A stretch of 46,853 nucleotides of DNA from an uncultured Clostridia bacterium (GTDB lineage: Bacteria; Bacillota; Clostridia; Christensenellales; Borkfalkiaceae), in NCBI GenBank assembly GCA_947627515.1, contig CANQWI010000003.1:1-46853 (forward strand), written 5' to 3'. Both the position numbers and the translations under genes were made by a program. The notes beneath the pieces were generated by a model that was not told the origin of the DNA, did not search any database, and was given only the letters and a program-made list of their open reading frames with translations. How positions within the stretch are numbered: the stretch's first letter is position 1; each line of letters begins with the position of its first letter. This document shows positions 1-7,298 of the stretch, one piece after another.

Positions 1-182
1 GGCTGAGGCTCAGTGGGCTGCTCCTCGGAGCCGCCTTGACCGCCTCCCTGCTCGGTATCCGTGCTGCCGCTCTCGCTGCCGTTGCCCTTTTCCTCGCCGC
101 CGCAGGACGCGACGCCGAGGCATAGACAGACAAGGGCGAGAATGGCCAAAAATACCACCCATACCTTGTGCTTCATTTTCAT
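1..182 (-). CDS. Lipoprotein of unknown function, N-terminal part only
   Basis: Only the first 60 or so codons lie in the window; the gene runs off the left edge. The product starts with a basic, hydrophobic signal peptide ending in a lipobox-like VASC, followed by a Gly/Ser/Glu/Gln-rich linker, the style of most surface lipoproteins in this window. The start at 182 has an AAGGAG box 4 bases upstream; a second in-frame ATG at 176 is also possible and has more usual spacing. It should be lipid-anchored on the outer face of the membrane. The functional domain is outside the window, so no role can be given. Confidence 0.75.
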   Translation of the reverse strand, partial: MKMKHKVWVVFLAILALVCLCLGVASCGGEEKGNGSESGSTDTEQGGGQGGSEEQPTEPQ

Positions 183-199
183 ATCTCTCCTTTTATGCA

Positions 200-230
200 A
201 GCTAAACCCCGCGATGAGGCGGGGCTTTGC
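200..230 (-). terminator. Probable terminator after ferritin
   Basis: On the minus strand a GCCCCGC/GCGGGG stem with a six-base loop follows the ferritin stop codon and is trailed by a weak T-rich stretch. It separates ferritin from the lipoprotein gene downstream. Confidence 0.5.
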
Positions 231-244
231 AAAATTTTCCTCTC

Positions 245-763
245 TTACATCGCGGGGCCCGTTGTCGAGGGGGCGTAAACGCGGGCGAGAAGCTCCTGAT
301 TCAGGGCATACAGACCCTTCGCGTCCGAGCCGAATAGCTTGTACTTCTTGATCATATCGTCGGCATTGGTCTCCTCTTCGCCCTGCTCCTTGATGAACCA
401 GTCCAAAAACTGCATCGTGCGGTAGTCCTTTTGCCCCGCCGCCTCATGATAAATGGCGGTGATGAGCGAGGTGACATACTGCTCATGCTCGTAGCCCGCC
501 GTCAGGGGGTCGAGATGGGAGCTGAAGGTCTTGTCGGGCTTAGCAATGGCCGTAAAGGTGACGCGGTGGCCGTTGTTGATGAGATAGCGACGGAGCATAA
601 AGGCATGGTCGCGCTCCTCCTGCGCCTGCACCTCGTACCAGTGCGCAAAGCCGTCCAGCCCCTCATCGGCATAATAATTGGCGAAATCGAGGTAGAGATA
701 GGCAGAATAGAGCTCCTTGTTGATCTGATCGTTCAGCATTTCCGCAATTTTGTTGTTTAACAT
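245..763 (-). CDS. ftnA: Ferritin (bacterial non-haem type)
   Basis: Iron-storage ferritin of 172 residues, the usual family length. It forms a cytoplasmic shell that oxidises Fe(II) and stores ferric mineral. The ferroxidase residues are visible and fall at the same positions as in E. coli FtnA: Glu17, Glu50 and His53 (the EERDH motif), Glu94 and Gln127. The start at 763 is chosen because AAGGAG lies 7 bases upstream; an upstream extension of 12 codons has no such support and lacks family sequence. The gene is a single unit with its own SigA-type promoter and a terminator. No PerR or Fur box was recognised upstream. Confidence 0.95.
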   Translation of the reverse strand: MLNNKIAEMLNDQINKELYSAYLYLDFANYYADEGLDGFAHWYEVQAQEERDHAFMLRRYLINNGHRVTFTAIAKPDKTFSSHLDPLTAGYEHEQYVTSLITAIYHEAAGQKDYRTMQFLDWFIKEQGEEETNADDMIKKYKLFGSDAKGLYALNQELLARVYAPSTTGPAM

Positions 764-800
764 ACGTTTCTCCTTGTGCCTTCCGTTGAAAGCACACATT

Positions 801-828
801 ATTGTAGCCTTTTTTGCAGAAATGTCAA
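801..828 (-). promoter_or_regulatory. SigA-type promoter of ferritin
   Basis: On the minus strand TTGACA (823-828) and TACAAT (801-806) are separated by 16 bases, about 40 bases upstream of the ferritin start. Confidence 0.75.
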
Positions 829-857
829 GTATTTTTTGAAGGTCGATGAGAAAGAGC

Positions 858-889
858 TGCCCCTGCCGCTCTGAGGAGCGGCAGGGGCA
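858..889. repeat. Perfect 14-bp hairpin
   Basis: An exact inverted repeat with 14-bp arms (TGCCCCTGCCGCTC) and a TGAG loop. It lies between the ferritin promoter and the end of the HEPN-like gene. No clear T-run follows on either strand, so it is not a standard intrinsic terminator. It could be a palindromic intergenic element or a transcript-end stabiliser for the gene at 1015. Confidence 0.6.
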
Positions 890-915
890 TACGATGAGAC
901 GGGTGCGGTGGCGGC

Positions 916-974
916 GTCATGCTGAGAACGCGGCCACAACGCAGTCCATGAATGTCCTACCGAAGCATCTCGCC
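916..974. repeat. Degenerate copy of a GTCAT-CTGAG intergenic repeat
   Basis: GTCATGCTGAG at 916-926 and CGAAGCATCTCGCC at 961-974 resemble the two ends of one arm of the palindromic element at 40942-41022 (GTCATCCTGAG and CGAAGGATCACC). Here they are separated by about 34 unrelated bases, as if the repeat had been interrupted. The match is short and the assignment tentative. Confidence 0.35.
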
Positions 975-1014
975 GCACACCGTCTGTTTCTGCGAGAGAT
1001 GGAAGCGCATTGCT

Positions 1015-1680
1015 TTATTTGATTTTGAATTTCAATCGGATGCTATGCCTTTTTATTTTTTTAACAGCCTCATCCACCCTTCGGATTGCATGATAACCGT
1101 CCTCGACCAGTGGACGCAGCTCCTCTGTGGCCGCAGCTGAATTTTTAGTAAACAGTGCATGGATGAGTTGATTGCGTTTGTTTATCCATTCCGGTGCCAA
1201 ATAGTTCAATGCCTCAAGAAGCTCCCTTGATTCCGCGAAGGGCAGCATGACCCTCACAAGCACCTTTTGATAGTCTGATAATGTCTCATGCTCACCCTTA
1301 CACCATGTCAACAGCTCTTTGATACGGACAAGCTTTCCACCAAGATTATTGAACTTATAATTGGTCGGTTTTTGACTCTCCAGGTTGTAAATCGCACGTA
1401 TATCCTTCTTGATCCTCCTGGACGGTGTCACCTTAGAACGTTCGTTCTCGCGCGTAAAGCCTATGTGATACAGAAAGGAGCAAGTCCTGTCCTCGATCAT
1501 CGCATAAAGGATCCAAAGGCATTCAAGATAGAACTCGGATGCGAATGCCTTGTTGTATCGATCGAAATATGCCTTGTAGGAAAGATATTTATCTTGATCG
1601 TTTTTTACCTTTTCAATTGTAAAATCCTGTGCTTTTTTATCGCAAGCATCGCTTGACCTTATCTCTTGTTCCCCACTCAT
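1015..1680 (-). CDS. Unknown protein with HEPN-like motif
   Basis: Family not recognised. The 221-residue product is soluble, mostly helical and strongly basic at its C-terminus. It carries an R-x4-H motif (Arg169, His174 in KRNQLIHAL), the usual signature of HEPN RNases, in a predicted helix about 50 residues from the end. The HEPN fold is an inference from this motif and the helical character, not established. The start has AGGAGG 8 bases upstream, formed by the last codons of the LRR gene, whose stop codon abuts this ATG; the two are therefore translationally coupled. The gene is visibly lower in GC than the flanking housekeeping genes, which suggests acquisition. Confidence 0.6.
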   Translation of the reverse strand: MSGEQEIRSSDACDKKAQDFTIEKVKNDQDKYLSYKAYFDRYNKAFASEFYLECLWILYAMIEDRTCSFLYHIGFTRENERSKVTPSRRIKKDIRAIYNLESQKPTNYKFNNLGGKLVRIKELLTWCKGEHETLSDYQKVLVRVMLPFAESRELLEALNYLAPEWINKRNQLIHALFTKNSAAATEELRPLVEDGYHAIRRVDEAVKKIKRHSIRLKFKIK

Positions 1681-2304
1681 CTACGCTTCCTCCTTTGTCC
1701 AAACGACGGGTTGATTTGTGACAGGGTCGTGGTGCCAATGCTCCCCGTCATAATTTTCTTCCACACTGTAGTAGTAGCGGGTTGCTTCTGTTAAATCCTG
1801 ATTATCGGAACCTATATCGATTCTTCCCCAGTCGCCCGATGTGCCCATATAGTACACGCTTTCAAGCTCGTCGCAATACTCGAACGCATATTCTCCAATC
1901 GAGGTCACACCGCTTCCTATCGTCACACTTTCAAGCCCGTCGCAACCATAGAACGCATACCTTCCGATCGAGGTCACGCTGTCGGGAATAGCAATGCTCG
2001 TCAATCCGCTGCAACCATAGAACGCAAAGTTTCCAATTGTAGTCACGCCGTTTCCGATTGTCACACCCTCAAGCCCACTGCATTTATAGAATGCAGAATC
2101 TCCGATCGAAGTCACTCCGCTTCCTATCGTCACACTTTCAAGTCCACTACATTCATAGAACGCCTGATATCCAATCGAAGTCACGCTGTTGGGAATGATG
2201 ATACTTTTCAGTCCGCTGCAGCTATAGAATGCCCTACCGGCAATCGTTTTTGTGTAATCGCGGATGGTATAGCTACCCTCAATCGTGTCTTTACACCTTG
2301 CCAA
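1681..2304 (-). CDS. BspA-type leucine-rich repeat protein
   Basis: The product has about six LRR_5/BspA-type repeats of 23 residues (pattern IP-SVTSIG--AFY-CSGL--V) from roughly residue 15 to 150, then a C-terminal cap ending in a Tyr/Trp-rich tail typical of clostridial BspA-like proteins. Such repeats bind proteins or surfaces; no catalytic domain is present. There is no signal peptide, so it may act in the cytoplasm or be a fragment of a larger surface protein. The start is uncertain: TTG at 2304 is the longest supported opening, lies about 40 bases downstream of a good promoter, and has no clear ribosome site. It is co-transcribed with the HEPN-like gene, its stop codon touching that start. 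Confidence 0.7.
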   Translation of the reverse strand: MARCKDTIEGSYTIRDYTKTIAGRAFYSCSGLKSIIIPNSVTSIGYQAFYECSGLESVTIGSGVTSIGDSAFYKCSGLEGVTIGNGVTTIGNFAFYGCSGLTSIAIPDSVTSIGRYAFYGCDGLESVTIGSGVTSIGEYAFEYCDELESVYYMGTSGDWGRIDIGSDNQDLTEATRYYYSVEENYDGEHWHHDPVTNQPVVWTKEEA

Positions 2305-2351
2305 AGTTGTAGCCGAATGTTGAAAGAAGTATTCAGTTGTGGCGCAACTTC

Positions 2352-2380
2352 AGTATACCACAGCGAAAAGAAATTTGCAA
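2352..2380 (-). promoter_or_regulatory. SigA-type promoter of the LRR/HEPN-like pair
   Basis: On the minus strand TTGCAA (2375-2380) and TATACT (2352-2357) are separated by 17 bases, about 45 bases upstream of the proposed LRR start. Confidence 0.6.
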
Positions 2381-2433
2381 CTCTTTGAGAAAAATTTTCC
2401 AATCGGAATTCTCTGCCCGTGAGGGGGTGCGGG

Positions 2434-2472
2434 AAAAAGAAAAGGGCGGCGCATCCGTCCGATGCACCGCCG
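2434..2472 (-). terminator. Intrinsic terminator after the DUF1858 gene
   Basis: On the minus strand a GC-rich stem of about 11 bp (GGCGGTGCATC against GATGCGCCGCC, one mismatch) is followed by TTTTCTTTTT. It closes the spoIIID-spoVAC-DUF1858 stretch. Confidence 0.8.
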
Positions 2473-2493
2473 TCTTACAGGTGGGATGAGAAG

Positions 2494-2691
2494 TTATTCA
2501 ACGCCCTCATTGAGCTTAGTGAGGAGCTCCTCGAGGTCGTTATCGTGAACGGCGACCGCCTCCGCGATCGTCTCGCCGTGTGCAAGGGCGCAGCCGAAGC
2601 AGTGCATCCCCGCCTGCATCAGGATCTCCGCTGCATTGGGATTGAGCTCAAGGCAATCGGCAATGAGGGTATCCGCAGTGATCTTTGCCAT
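2494..2691 (-). CDS. DUF1858 domain small protein
   Basis: A 65-residue protein that is essentially one DUF1858 domain, with the family's CxxC motif at Cys31 and Cys34 (HCFGC) preceded by the conserved pattern of an acidic helix and NPNAAEIL. DUF1858 proteins are common in anaerobic Firmicutes, alone or fused to redox proteins; the function is not established, and a redox or metal-binding role is inferred from the cysteines. The start at 2691 has AAGGAG 10 bases upstream; an upstream extension is rejected because it carries no family sequence. It lies 79 bases downstream of spoVAC and ends in a strong terminator. Confidence 0.88.
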   Translation of the reverse strand: MAKITADTLIADCLELNPNAAEILMQAGMHCFGCALAHGETIAEAVAVHDNDLEELLTKLNEGVE

Positions 2692-2770
2692 AGAATATGT
2701 TCTCCTTATCTGAATTTCTGCGACTATTATAGCACGCCTGAGGGCCGAATGCAACCATTTTTCAAGCGAA

Positions 2771-3226
2771 TTACAGTCCGACGAGCCAATAGATGAGTCC
2801 AACCGCGGCACCCGCGCTCACCCCGAAGACGATGATGGGGCCTGCGACGACGAACATTTTTGCCGCCATGCCATAGACATAGCCCTCGGTCTTGAATTCG
2901 ATGGCGGGCGAGGCAACGGAATTTGCAAACCCCGTGATGGGGACGATGGAGCCTGCGCCTGCGTTCTTGCCGATCCTGTCATAGACGCCGAGGCCTGTCA
3001 AAAAAGTGCCCAAAAAGATGAGAAGGACGGAGACTGTCCCCGCGAGCTCATCCCCCTGCAGGCCCGCGAATTCGAGCATATAGCGAAAAAACTGCCCGAT
3101 CGTGCAAATAAATCCGCCGACGAGGAAGGCCCGAAGACAGGTTTTAAAATGCTGTGTGGGCGGGTCAAAGGCATTGACGTAGTTGATGTAGTTGCGGTTG
3201 TAGTTCTCCCTCGAACGTCCCGTCAC
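2771..3226 (-). CDS. spoVAC: Stage V sporulation protein AC
   Basis: A multi-pass inner-membrane protein of about 151 residues, the usual SpoVAC length. SpoVA proteins move calcium dipicolinate into the developing spore and out during germination. The family core AFLVGGFICTIGQ is followed by hydrophobic segments and the IVPITGFANSVASPAIEFK region. The start is taken as GTG at 3226, which gives family length, has a GGGAGG box upstream and overlaps the stop of a 30-codon leader frame; a longer TTG start lacks support. Oddly, no spoVAD or spoVAE follows: the usual spoVAC-AD-AE cluster is absent and a DUF1858 gene comes next. Confidence 0.93.
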   Translation of the reverse strand: MTGRSRENYNRNYINYVNAFDPPTQHFKTCLRAFLVGGFICTIGQFFRYMLEFAGLQGDELAGTVSVLLIFLGTFLTGLGVYDRIGKNAGAGSIVPITGFANSVASPAIEFKTEGYVYGMAAKMFVVAGPIIVFGVSAGAAVGLIYWLVGL

Positions 3227-3315
3227 GGCCTGAGCACCTCCCCCTTTGCCTCGGGAAAGCAAGCCTCACGCTCCTCACGCGTCTTCCCGAGCGGGTTTGC
3301 CTTGATCTTCTTCAT
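3223..3315 (-). CDS. Possible 30-codon leader peptide before spoVAC
   Basis: A short frame opens with ATG at 3315 and encodes a Lys/Glu/Arg-rich peptide beginning MKKIKANPLGK. Its TGA overlaps the spoVAC GTG start (GTGA), an arrangement typical of translational coupling. The ATG has no ribosome site and sits only about 6 bases from a sporulation-type promoter candidate, so the message may be nearly leaderless. It could equally be untranslated 5' leader. Confidence 0.3.
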   Translation of the reverse strand: MKKIKANPLGKTREEREACFPEAKGEVLRP

Positions 3316-3320
3316 GCCTA

Positions 3321-3351
3321 TACTTTGGGAAAACGTCGGGATTTTTATACA
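3321..3351 (-). promoter_or_regulatory. Candidate SigF/SigG-type promoter before spoVAC
   Basis: On the minus strand TGTATA (3346-3351) and CAAAGTA (3321-3327) are 18 bases apart and partly match the forespore consensus (TGAATA and CATACTA). spoVA genes are SigG-dependent in Bacillus subtilis, which fits, but the match is imperfect. Confidence 0.35.
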
Positions 3352-3471
3352 TGAAGAGTCTGAGGGAGGGTCACGGACGGGGGGCCTCCTATGAAGCCCG
3401 CTAAGGCAAAAGCCGACCCGTGCAAAAGTGCGCAGTTCGGGCCTTTCCCCATAAAAGCTGCGACGAGACGG

Positions 3472-3744
3472 TCAGACGTCGTCTGTGCCGTGGAGGTGCT
3501 TCCCCGCGTACTTTTTGCGGGTGGATTCGCCGCCGCGGAGATGCCGCTCGGAGAGATTTTTTTCGAGGACCCCCTTGACCCTGAGGTAGAGCTCAAAATC
3601 GACCGCAGGCAGCCGCTCCGTGACGTCCTTGTGTACAGTAGATTTGCTGGAGCCGAGAGCGTCCGCACAGGCACGGACCGTGCAGCCTGTTTTGACGATA
3701 TATTCGCCGTTTTTTACGGTCCTCTCCTCAATTTCCTTCCACAC
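3472..3744 (-). CDS. spoIIID: Sporulation transcription factor SpoIIID
   Basis: A small DNA-binding regulator of 90 residues that acts in the mother cell, switching genes on and off between the SigE and SigK stages. It matches the B. subtilis protein throughout: an N-terminal ERT-K-GEYIV helix, a helix-turn-helix ending SSKSTVHKDVTERLP (about residues 31-46), and the RHLRGGE-TRKKY C-terminal basic helix that contacts DNA. The start is GTG at 3744 with an AAAGGGGG box upstream. A SigE-like promoter and an inverted repeat lie immediately upstream. It is the first gene after the 3' end of the defence operon. Confidence 0.96.
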   Translation of the reverse strand: MWKEIEERTVKNGEYIVKTGCTVRACADALGSSKSTVHKDVTERLPAVDFELYLRVKGVLEKNLSERHLRGGESTRKKYAGKHLHGTDDV

Positions 3745-3757
3745 AAAAACCGCCCCC

Positions 3758-3789
3758 TTTCGACAAGATATTCTATACCTATGTCGAAA
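3758..3789. repeat. 8-bp inverted repeat upstream of spoIIID
   Basis: TTTCGACA and TGTCGAAA arms (3758-3765 and 3782-3789) are 16 bases apart and overlap the candidate -10 region of spoIIID. The position suits an operator, but the binding protein is unknown. Confidence 0.45.
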
Positions 3790-3805
3790 ACAGACGGATT
3801 ATGAC
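3776..3805 (-). promoter_or_regulatory. Candidate SigE promoter of spoIIID
   Basis: On the minus strand GTCATAAT (3798-3805) and CATAGGTA (3776-3783) are 14 bases apart, close to the SigE pattern (GTCATATT, 13-15 bases, CATACAnT). B. subtilis spoIIID is SigE-dependent, which supports the call. Confidence 0.45.
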
Positions 3806-3846
3806 GCGGAGAAACGACCTTGCGTTTATCGCACACTGTCATGAGT

Positions 3847-5520
3847 TTAATCGTGGTGTATCCCTTGTATAATCTTCGTGCGAAGTTTTCCTGCCGTTTC
3901 CTTTTTTGAAATAATATAAAGCATGGCACGGGCGCGAGACAGCAAGGTGTATAACATGATATTTTTTTCGCTTTGAAAATAATTTTCCCCCACATCTACG
4001 GCTATAACAATTTTGGAATCAAGTCCTTTGAAGGACTGAACTGTCGCCATGCATAGATCGTTAGAGCCGCGCTCCCCCATGAATTTTACAATATTTGTTC
4101 TATATTTCCCTTGATACCGATCGAGGACAGACTTTTCGAATGTACACGGCGAAATAATCGTTATTTCGTCCATGCAGATGCCGGCTCGCAATAGGTTCCC
4201 GATCAAACCGTCAAAAGCTTCATCGAAAAATTCTTCCGAATATTCGACAATTTCAACTTGCTCTCCGTCGATCATTGCTTTCCCCGGTTCGATCCCCGAG
4301 CTGTATTTATTGAATCTCGCGATTTGTTCGGTATTTCGACAATTTTTGGTAAGTTTAAAGTATACAGGATGATATCTCTTCAACGCATCGAGTGCTTTTT
4401 GCAGTTTTCCCCCGCCGAATAAATTTTGATTCGCATCGTAAAAGAACATCCATTTTCCGTTATACAACCCTTTTTTGAGCAGTTTCTCAAAGATTTCGAA
4501 ATACGCCGTATTCAACAGGTCCTGCCCTTCGTCCAAAACCAAGACATCAAACGGGGCGATCCTGTTTGCGGAAAGAATTTGCAGGAATTTCTCGGGCAAC
4601 ACTTTTCCGAAATAATTCGGATCGCTCATCTTGGCGAAATCGAGCGCGACATACTGTGAGATCAACCCATGAAAATGGACAATTTCGATATTCTCATCCT
4701 GCGTCAAACCGGACAAATATTTTGCAAGCAGTTTATTATAAGTCAACAGCAGCACCCGCTTGCCCTGCGCGGCACAGCGACGCGCAAACTCCATGGCCAC
4801 GAGAGTCTTTCCGCTACCCGCGGGGCCGTTGATGAGAATTTTATCGTTCTCTTCAAGAGCGTTCAAGGCCGACGCCTGTTCTTCCGTCAAGCGCACGAGT
4901 TGCTTGTCAACGGAGTTTACGATGCAGCTCAAAGACGGTACGAAATGCAGGTCGTCTCGAATCGCCGTTTTTATCTGCTCGATTTCTTCATCCTTAAGGT
5001 AAGAAACACGCGCCCTGTTTTTGGAATCCCAATAGTTATGACACCCTTCCATATAATCGTCGAATCGAATAACGGAACTGTAGTCAAACATGGTTTCGGG
5101 CCTTACCGATACGCCTCGATATTCAAATGTGATATCGGTAAATACAACGCCGTTTGCAAAGGATACTTTATTTAGCCAAGGAATTTTATCCGAAAGAGAC
5201 TTCTTCAACGCATACATTGCGCCGACCGCCTGATCGAACGGCCCTTCGTTTTTATAATCGACTTTTCCATACCTATTTTCAAATCCCCACACGCCGTTCT
5301 CACAAAAGACCCTACCCCCTTTTACCTCAAGGCACAGGATCCCGTTTTTCGTCACAACGATGAAGTCCGACTCCGTATTCGATTTTTCTTCGTGTTCCGA
5401 TAAACCGACAGAGTGAAATGCGTAGCCATCCAAACTACTTTCTTTCAGCCACTGAAAAACTTTCTTTTCCGCGTTGCTCTTATACTCGGGGCCGATCGTC
5501 GCGGGGATCAATTTTAACAC
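3847..5520 (-). CDS. NERD nuclease-like domain fused to UvrD-type helicase
   Basis: Last gene of the DISARM-related operon. The N-terminal 160 residues form a NERD (nuclease-related) domain with PD-(D/E)xK-like residues: Glu18, Asp52 and the Glu65-Val-Lys67 triad in LEVKGG. A superfamily 1 helicase follows, with Walker A GPAGSGKT near residue 231, Walker B DEGQD near 330, a TKNCRNTEQ motif and a C-terminal LLSRARAML motif VI. Such proteins can couple DNA unwinding with cutting. The start is GTG at 5520, which has GGAGG 5 bases upstream and overlaps the DrmB stop by 7 bases; a TTG 12 bases further up is less likely. By position it may supply the nuclease that DrmC provides in classical DISARM (inference). 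Confidence 0.88.
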   Translation of the reverse strand: MLKLIPATIGPEYKSNAEKKVFQWLKESSLDGYAFHSVGLSEHEEKSNTESDFIVVTKNGILCLEVKGGRVFCENGVWGFENRYGKVDYKNEGPFDQAVGAMYALKKSLSDKIPWLNKVSFANGVVFTDITFEYRGVSVRPETMFDYSSVIRFDDYMEGCHNYWDSKNRARVSYLKDEEIEQIKTAIRDDLHFVPSLSCIVNSVDKQLVRLTEEQASALNALEENDKILINGPAGSGKTLVAMEFARRCAAQGKRVLLLTYNKLLAKYLSGLTQDENIEIVHFHGLISQYVALDFAKMSDPNYFGKVLPEKFLQILSANRIAPFDVLVLDEGQDLLNTAYFEIFEKLLKKGLYNGKWMFFYDANQNLFGGGKLQKALDALKRYHPVYFKLTKNCRNTEQIARFNKYSSGIEPGKAMIDGEQVEIVEYSEEFFDEAFDGLIGNLLRAGICMDEITIISPCTFEKSVLDRYQGKYRTNIVKFMGERGSNDLCMATVQSFKGLDSKIVIAVDVGENYFQSEKNIMLYTLLSRARAMLYIISKKETAGKLRTKIIQGIHHD

Positions 5521-7289
5521 AACGGCCTCCAATTCATCACGCCAAGCATTTCATCGTCCGGTCTGCCGACGACAGCGCAACGATCCAGCAATACATTCCG
5601 AAATTCACAGGAAGTCTCGGGCAACAGCGTACACGCAAAGCAGGCCGCATAATTCAGAGACATAGATCCCTGTTCCTTAGAGCAATAACATAAGGGATCG
5701 GAACTGCACCATCTGCTCCTCTCCAACATGGATTTCAAGATGTGATCGAAGTTTATAGATTTTGCCTGTGCGGTCAACCCTCCGAGGCTACCGTCGGAAT
5801 CCGATGTCGAGGTATATATCAAGATCCCGCACATTTGTTTCTCGGAATCCTGATAGGTCGAATAAACTCTTTCCTTGATGGAAGCCGAAGAATACCCGCA
5901 CATGTTCGACAATTCGCGGATAAAAAGATGTGAAAATGTGTGTAAGAATACATACTGAGGAGAAAATCTTTCGTTGGTAAAAAACGAATCGCGCAAACGC
6001 TTTTCCATTTCCGAGTAATATTTCCCGTATTCTCTTGACCACCGATCGAGGATCTCTTGATTGAACTTGATAAATACTCCCTCTCCCTTTTGCTCGATCC
6101 CGGGGAGCCAATCCTTTTTCGTTTTTGCAAGCGGTGCAAGGTTGGGATCGCCGATGCCGAAATTTGACGTCAGTCTTGAAAACCCGACCATGGCCGTAAT
6201 TTCCGTCAGTCTGTCAACGGCGATCACTCGCTCGATAATATGTGAATACTCATCGGGTACATTTTCGTCGTGCGTAACAAAATCATCCGACTCCATGCCG
6301 CCGCCATCGGATAAAATGGCACTGTACTCATCTTCCATGATGTCCTGCATGGACCCTGTATCCTTGTTGCCGTCAAGCAGCTTGTCCAATACGCTCCGTA
6401 TATCTGTTTCATTCATATGGGGAAATTTGGACCTTGCCAATTGTACGATGAGCCTTTTATTGCTCTCGTCCAAATTCATAACCCCGATATATTTTGAAAG
6501 TTCTTTGGCGACCTTTGAACTCCAAGGCGGGATCGTCAACGCGCTGACGGTACACGGAAAGTACACGCTGCTTTCATTGCGGATCCGCATCTGCATAAAT
6601 TTTTTGTCTTCGTATCCGCGGCATTCCACGCGATCGCCCAGCCACGGCCTTTGCCCCGTACATGGGTATTTTGAAAATGCCGTTTTGGAACTGATCCCCT
6701 TCATGGAACGGCGCACGCCGCAGGAGCCGCACTCGACGAACAGGCTGTCCATATCGGTTTTATTCCCCGCATAATACATACGAAAAGAAGGATCCTCGCA
6801 ATTGCAAGTTTTTCCCTGCGCCTCATGTACCCACCAGTGATAAGGAAAATCCTCTATGTGCCCGTTTGGACAGACAAGAACAAATCTGGAAGGCAGTAAA
6901 AGGGACCTTCCTTTGCATTTTTGACTATAGCATTTAAATTTGCCGTGATCGAAATTCTTCTTCGACGCCCTCTGCAGAGTTTGACAGCGGGGACAGTACA
7001 GCCATTTCGGGAATACTTCCGCAGGAATATCCGCTTTTTCCTTTTCCCACGCAAATTCTTTAAAAGATGTCTTCGGCTTTACAAAATATCTGACGCCGAG
7101 AAGGTTTTCCAAACTCGCATTATGAATAATGAATTTGTCGTCTCGCCACCAGTCCCAATCGTCGAGTCCGCGTATCATCACGGTATGATCGATAAAATCG
7201 ACCATGGAGCCGATGCCGAAGGTCGTGATTGCCTGACTCTGCCGTACTTTCCCCACGACGGTTTTTTCGCTCTTGCCACCAAGCTTCAT
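5514..7289 (-). CDS. drmB: DrmB-like protein with DUF1998 domain
   Basis: A 591-residue homologue of DrmB, the DUF1998 partner of the DrmA helicase in DISARM. DrmA-DrmB together bind and scan incoming phage DNA in characterised systems. Visible are several zinc-binding cysteine pairs (CPRC near residue 96, a CPNGH segment, CGSCG) and the C-terminal DUF1998 domain from about residue 445: LHTFSHLFIREL, the SDGSLGGL loop, and the closing cysteine cluster (CSSDPLC, ACFACTLLPETSC). The start at 7289 has GGAGATAG upstream. The gene is 9 bases downstream of drmA and overlaps the NERD-helicase gene, so the three are translated together. Confidence 0.9.
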   Translation of the reverse strand: MKLGGKSEKTVVGKVRQSQAITTFGIGSMVDFIDHTVMIRGLDDWDWWRDDKFIIHNASLENLLGVRYFVKPKTSFKEFAWEKEKADIPAEVFPKWLYCPRCQTLQRASKKNFDHGKFKCYSQKCKGRSLLLPSRFVLVCPNGHIEDFPYHWWVHEAQGKTCNCEDPSFRMYYAGNKTDMDSLFVECGSCGVRRSMKGISSKTAFSKYPCTGQRPWLGDRVECRGYEDKKFMQMRIRNESSVYFPCTVSALTIPPWSSKVAKELSKYIGVMNLDESNKRLIVQLARSKFPHMNETDIRSVLDKLLDGNKDTGSMQDIMEDEYSAILSDGGGMESDDFVTHDENVPDEYSHIIERVIAVDRLTEITAMVGFSRLTSNFGIGDPNLAPLAKTKKDWLPGIEQKGEGVFIKFNQEILDRWSREYGKYYSEMEKRLRDSFFTNERFSPQYVFLHTFSHLFIRELSNMCGYSSASIKERVYSTYQDSEKQMCGILIYTSTSDSDGSLGGLTAQAKSINFDHILKSMLERSRWCSSDPLCYCSKEQGSMSLNYAACFACTLLPETSCEFRNVLLDRCAVVGRPDDEMLGVMNWRPLC

Positions 7290-7298
7290 GGCTATCTC

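Noticed and set aside
2208-2402. Frameshifted N-terminus of the LRR protein
   Set aside because: The frame has no LRR pattern or signal peptide and spans the promoter, so it is not a displaced 5' end.
3345-3674. 109-codon minus-strand frame
   Set aside because: It overlaps spoIIID in another frame, with Ser/Pro/Thr-rich shadow composition and no ribosome site.
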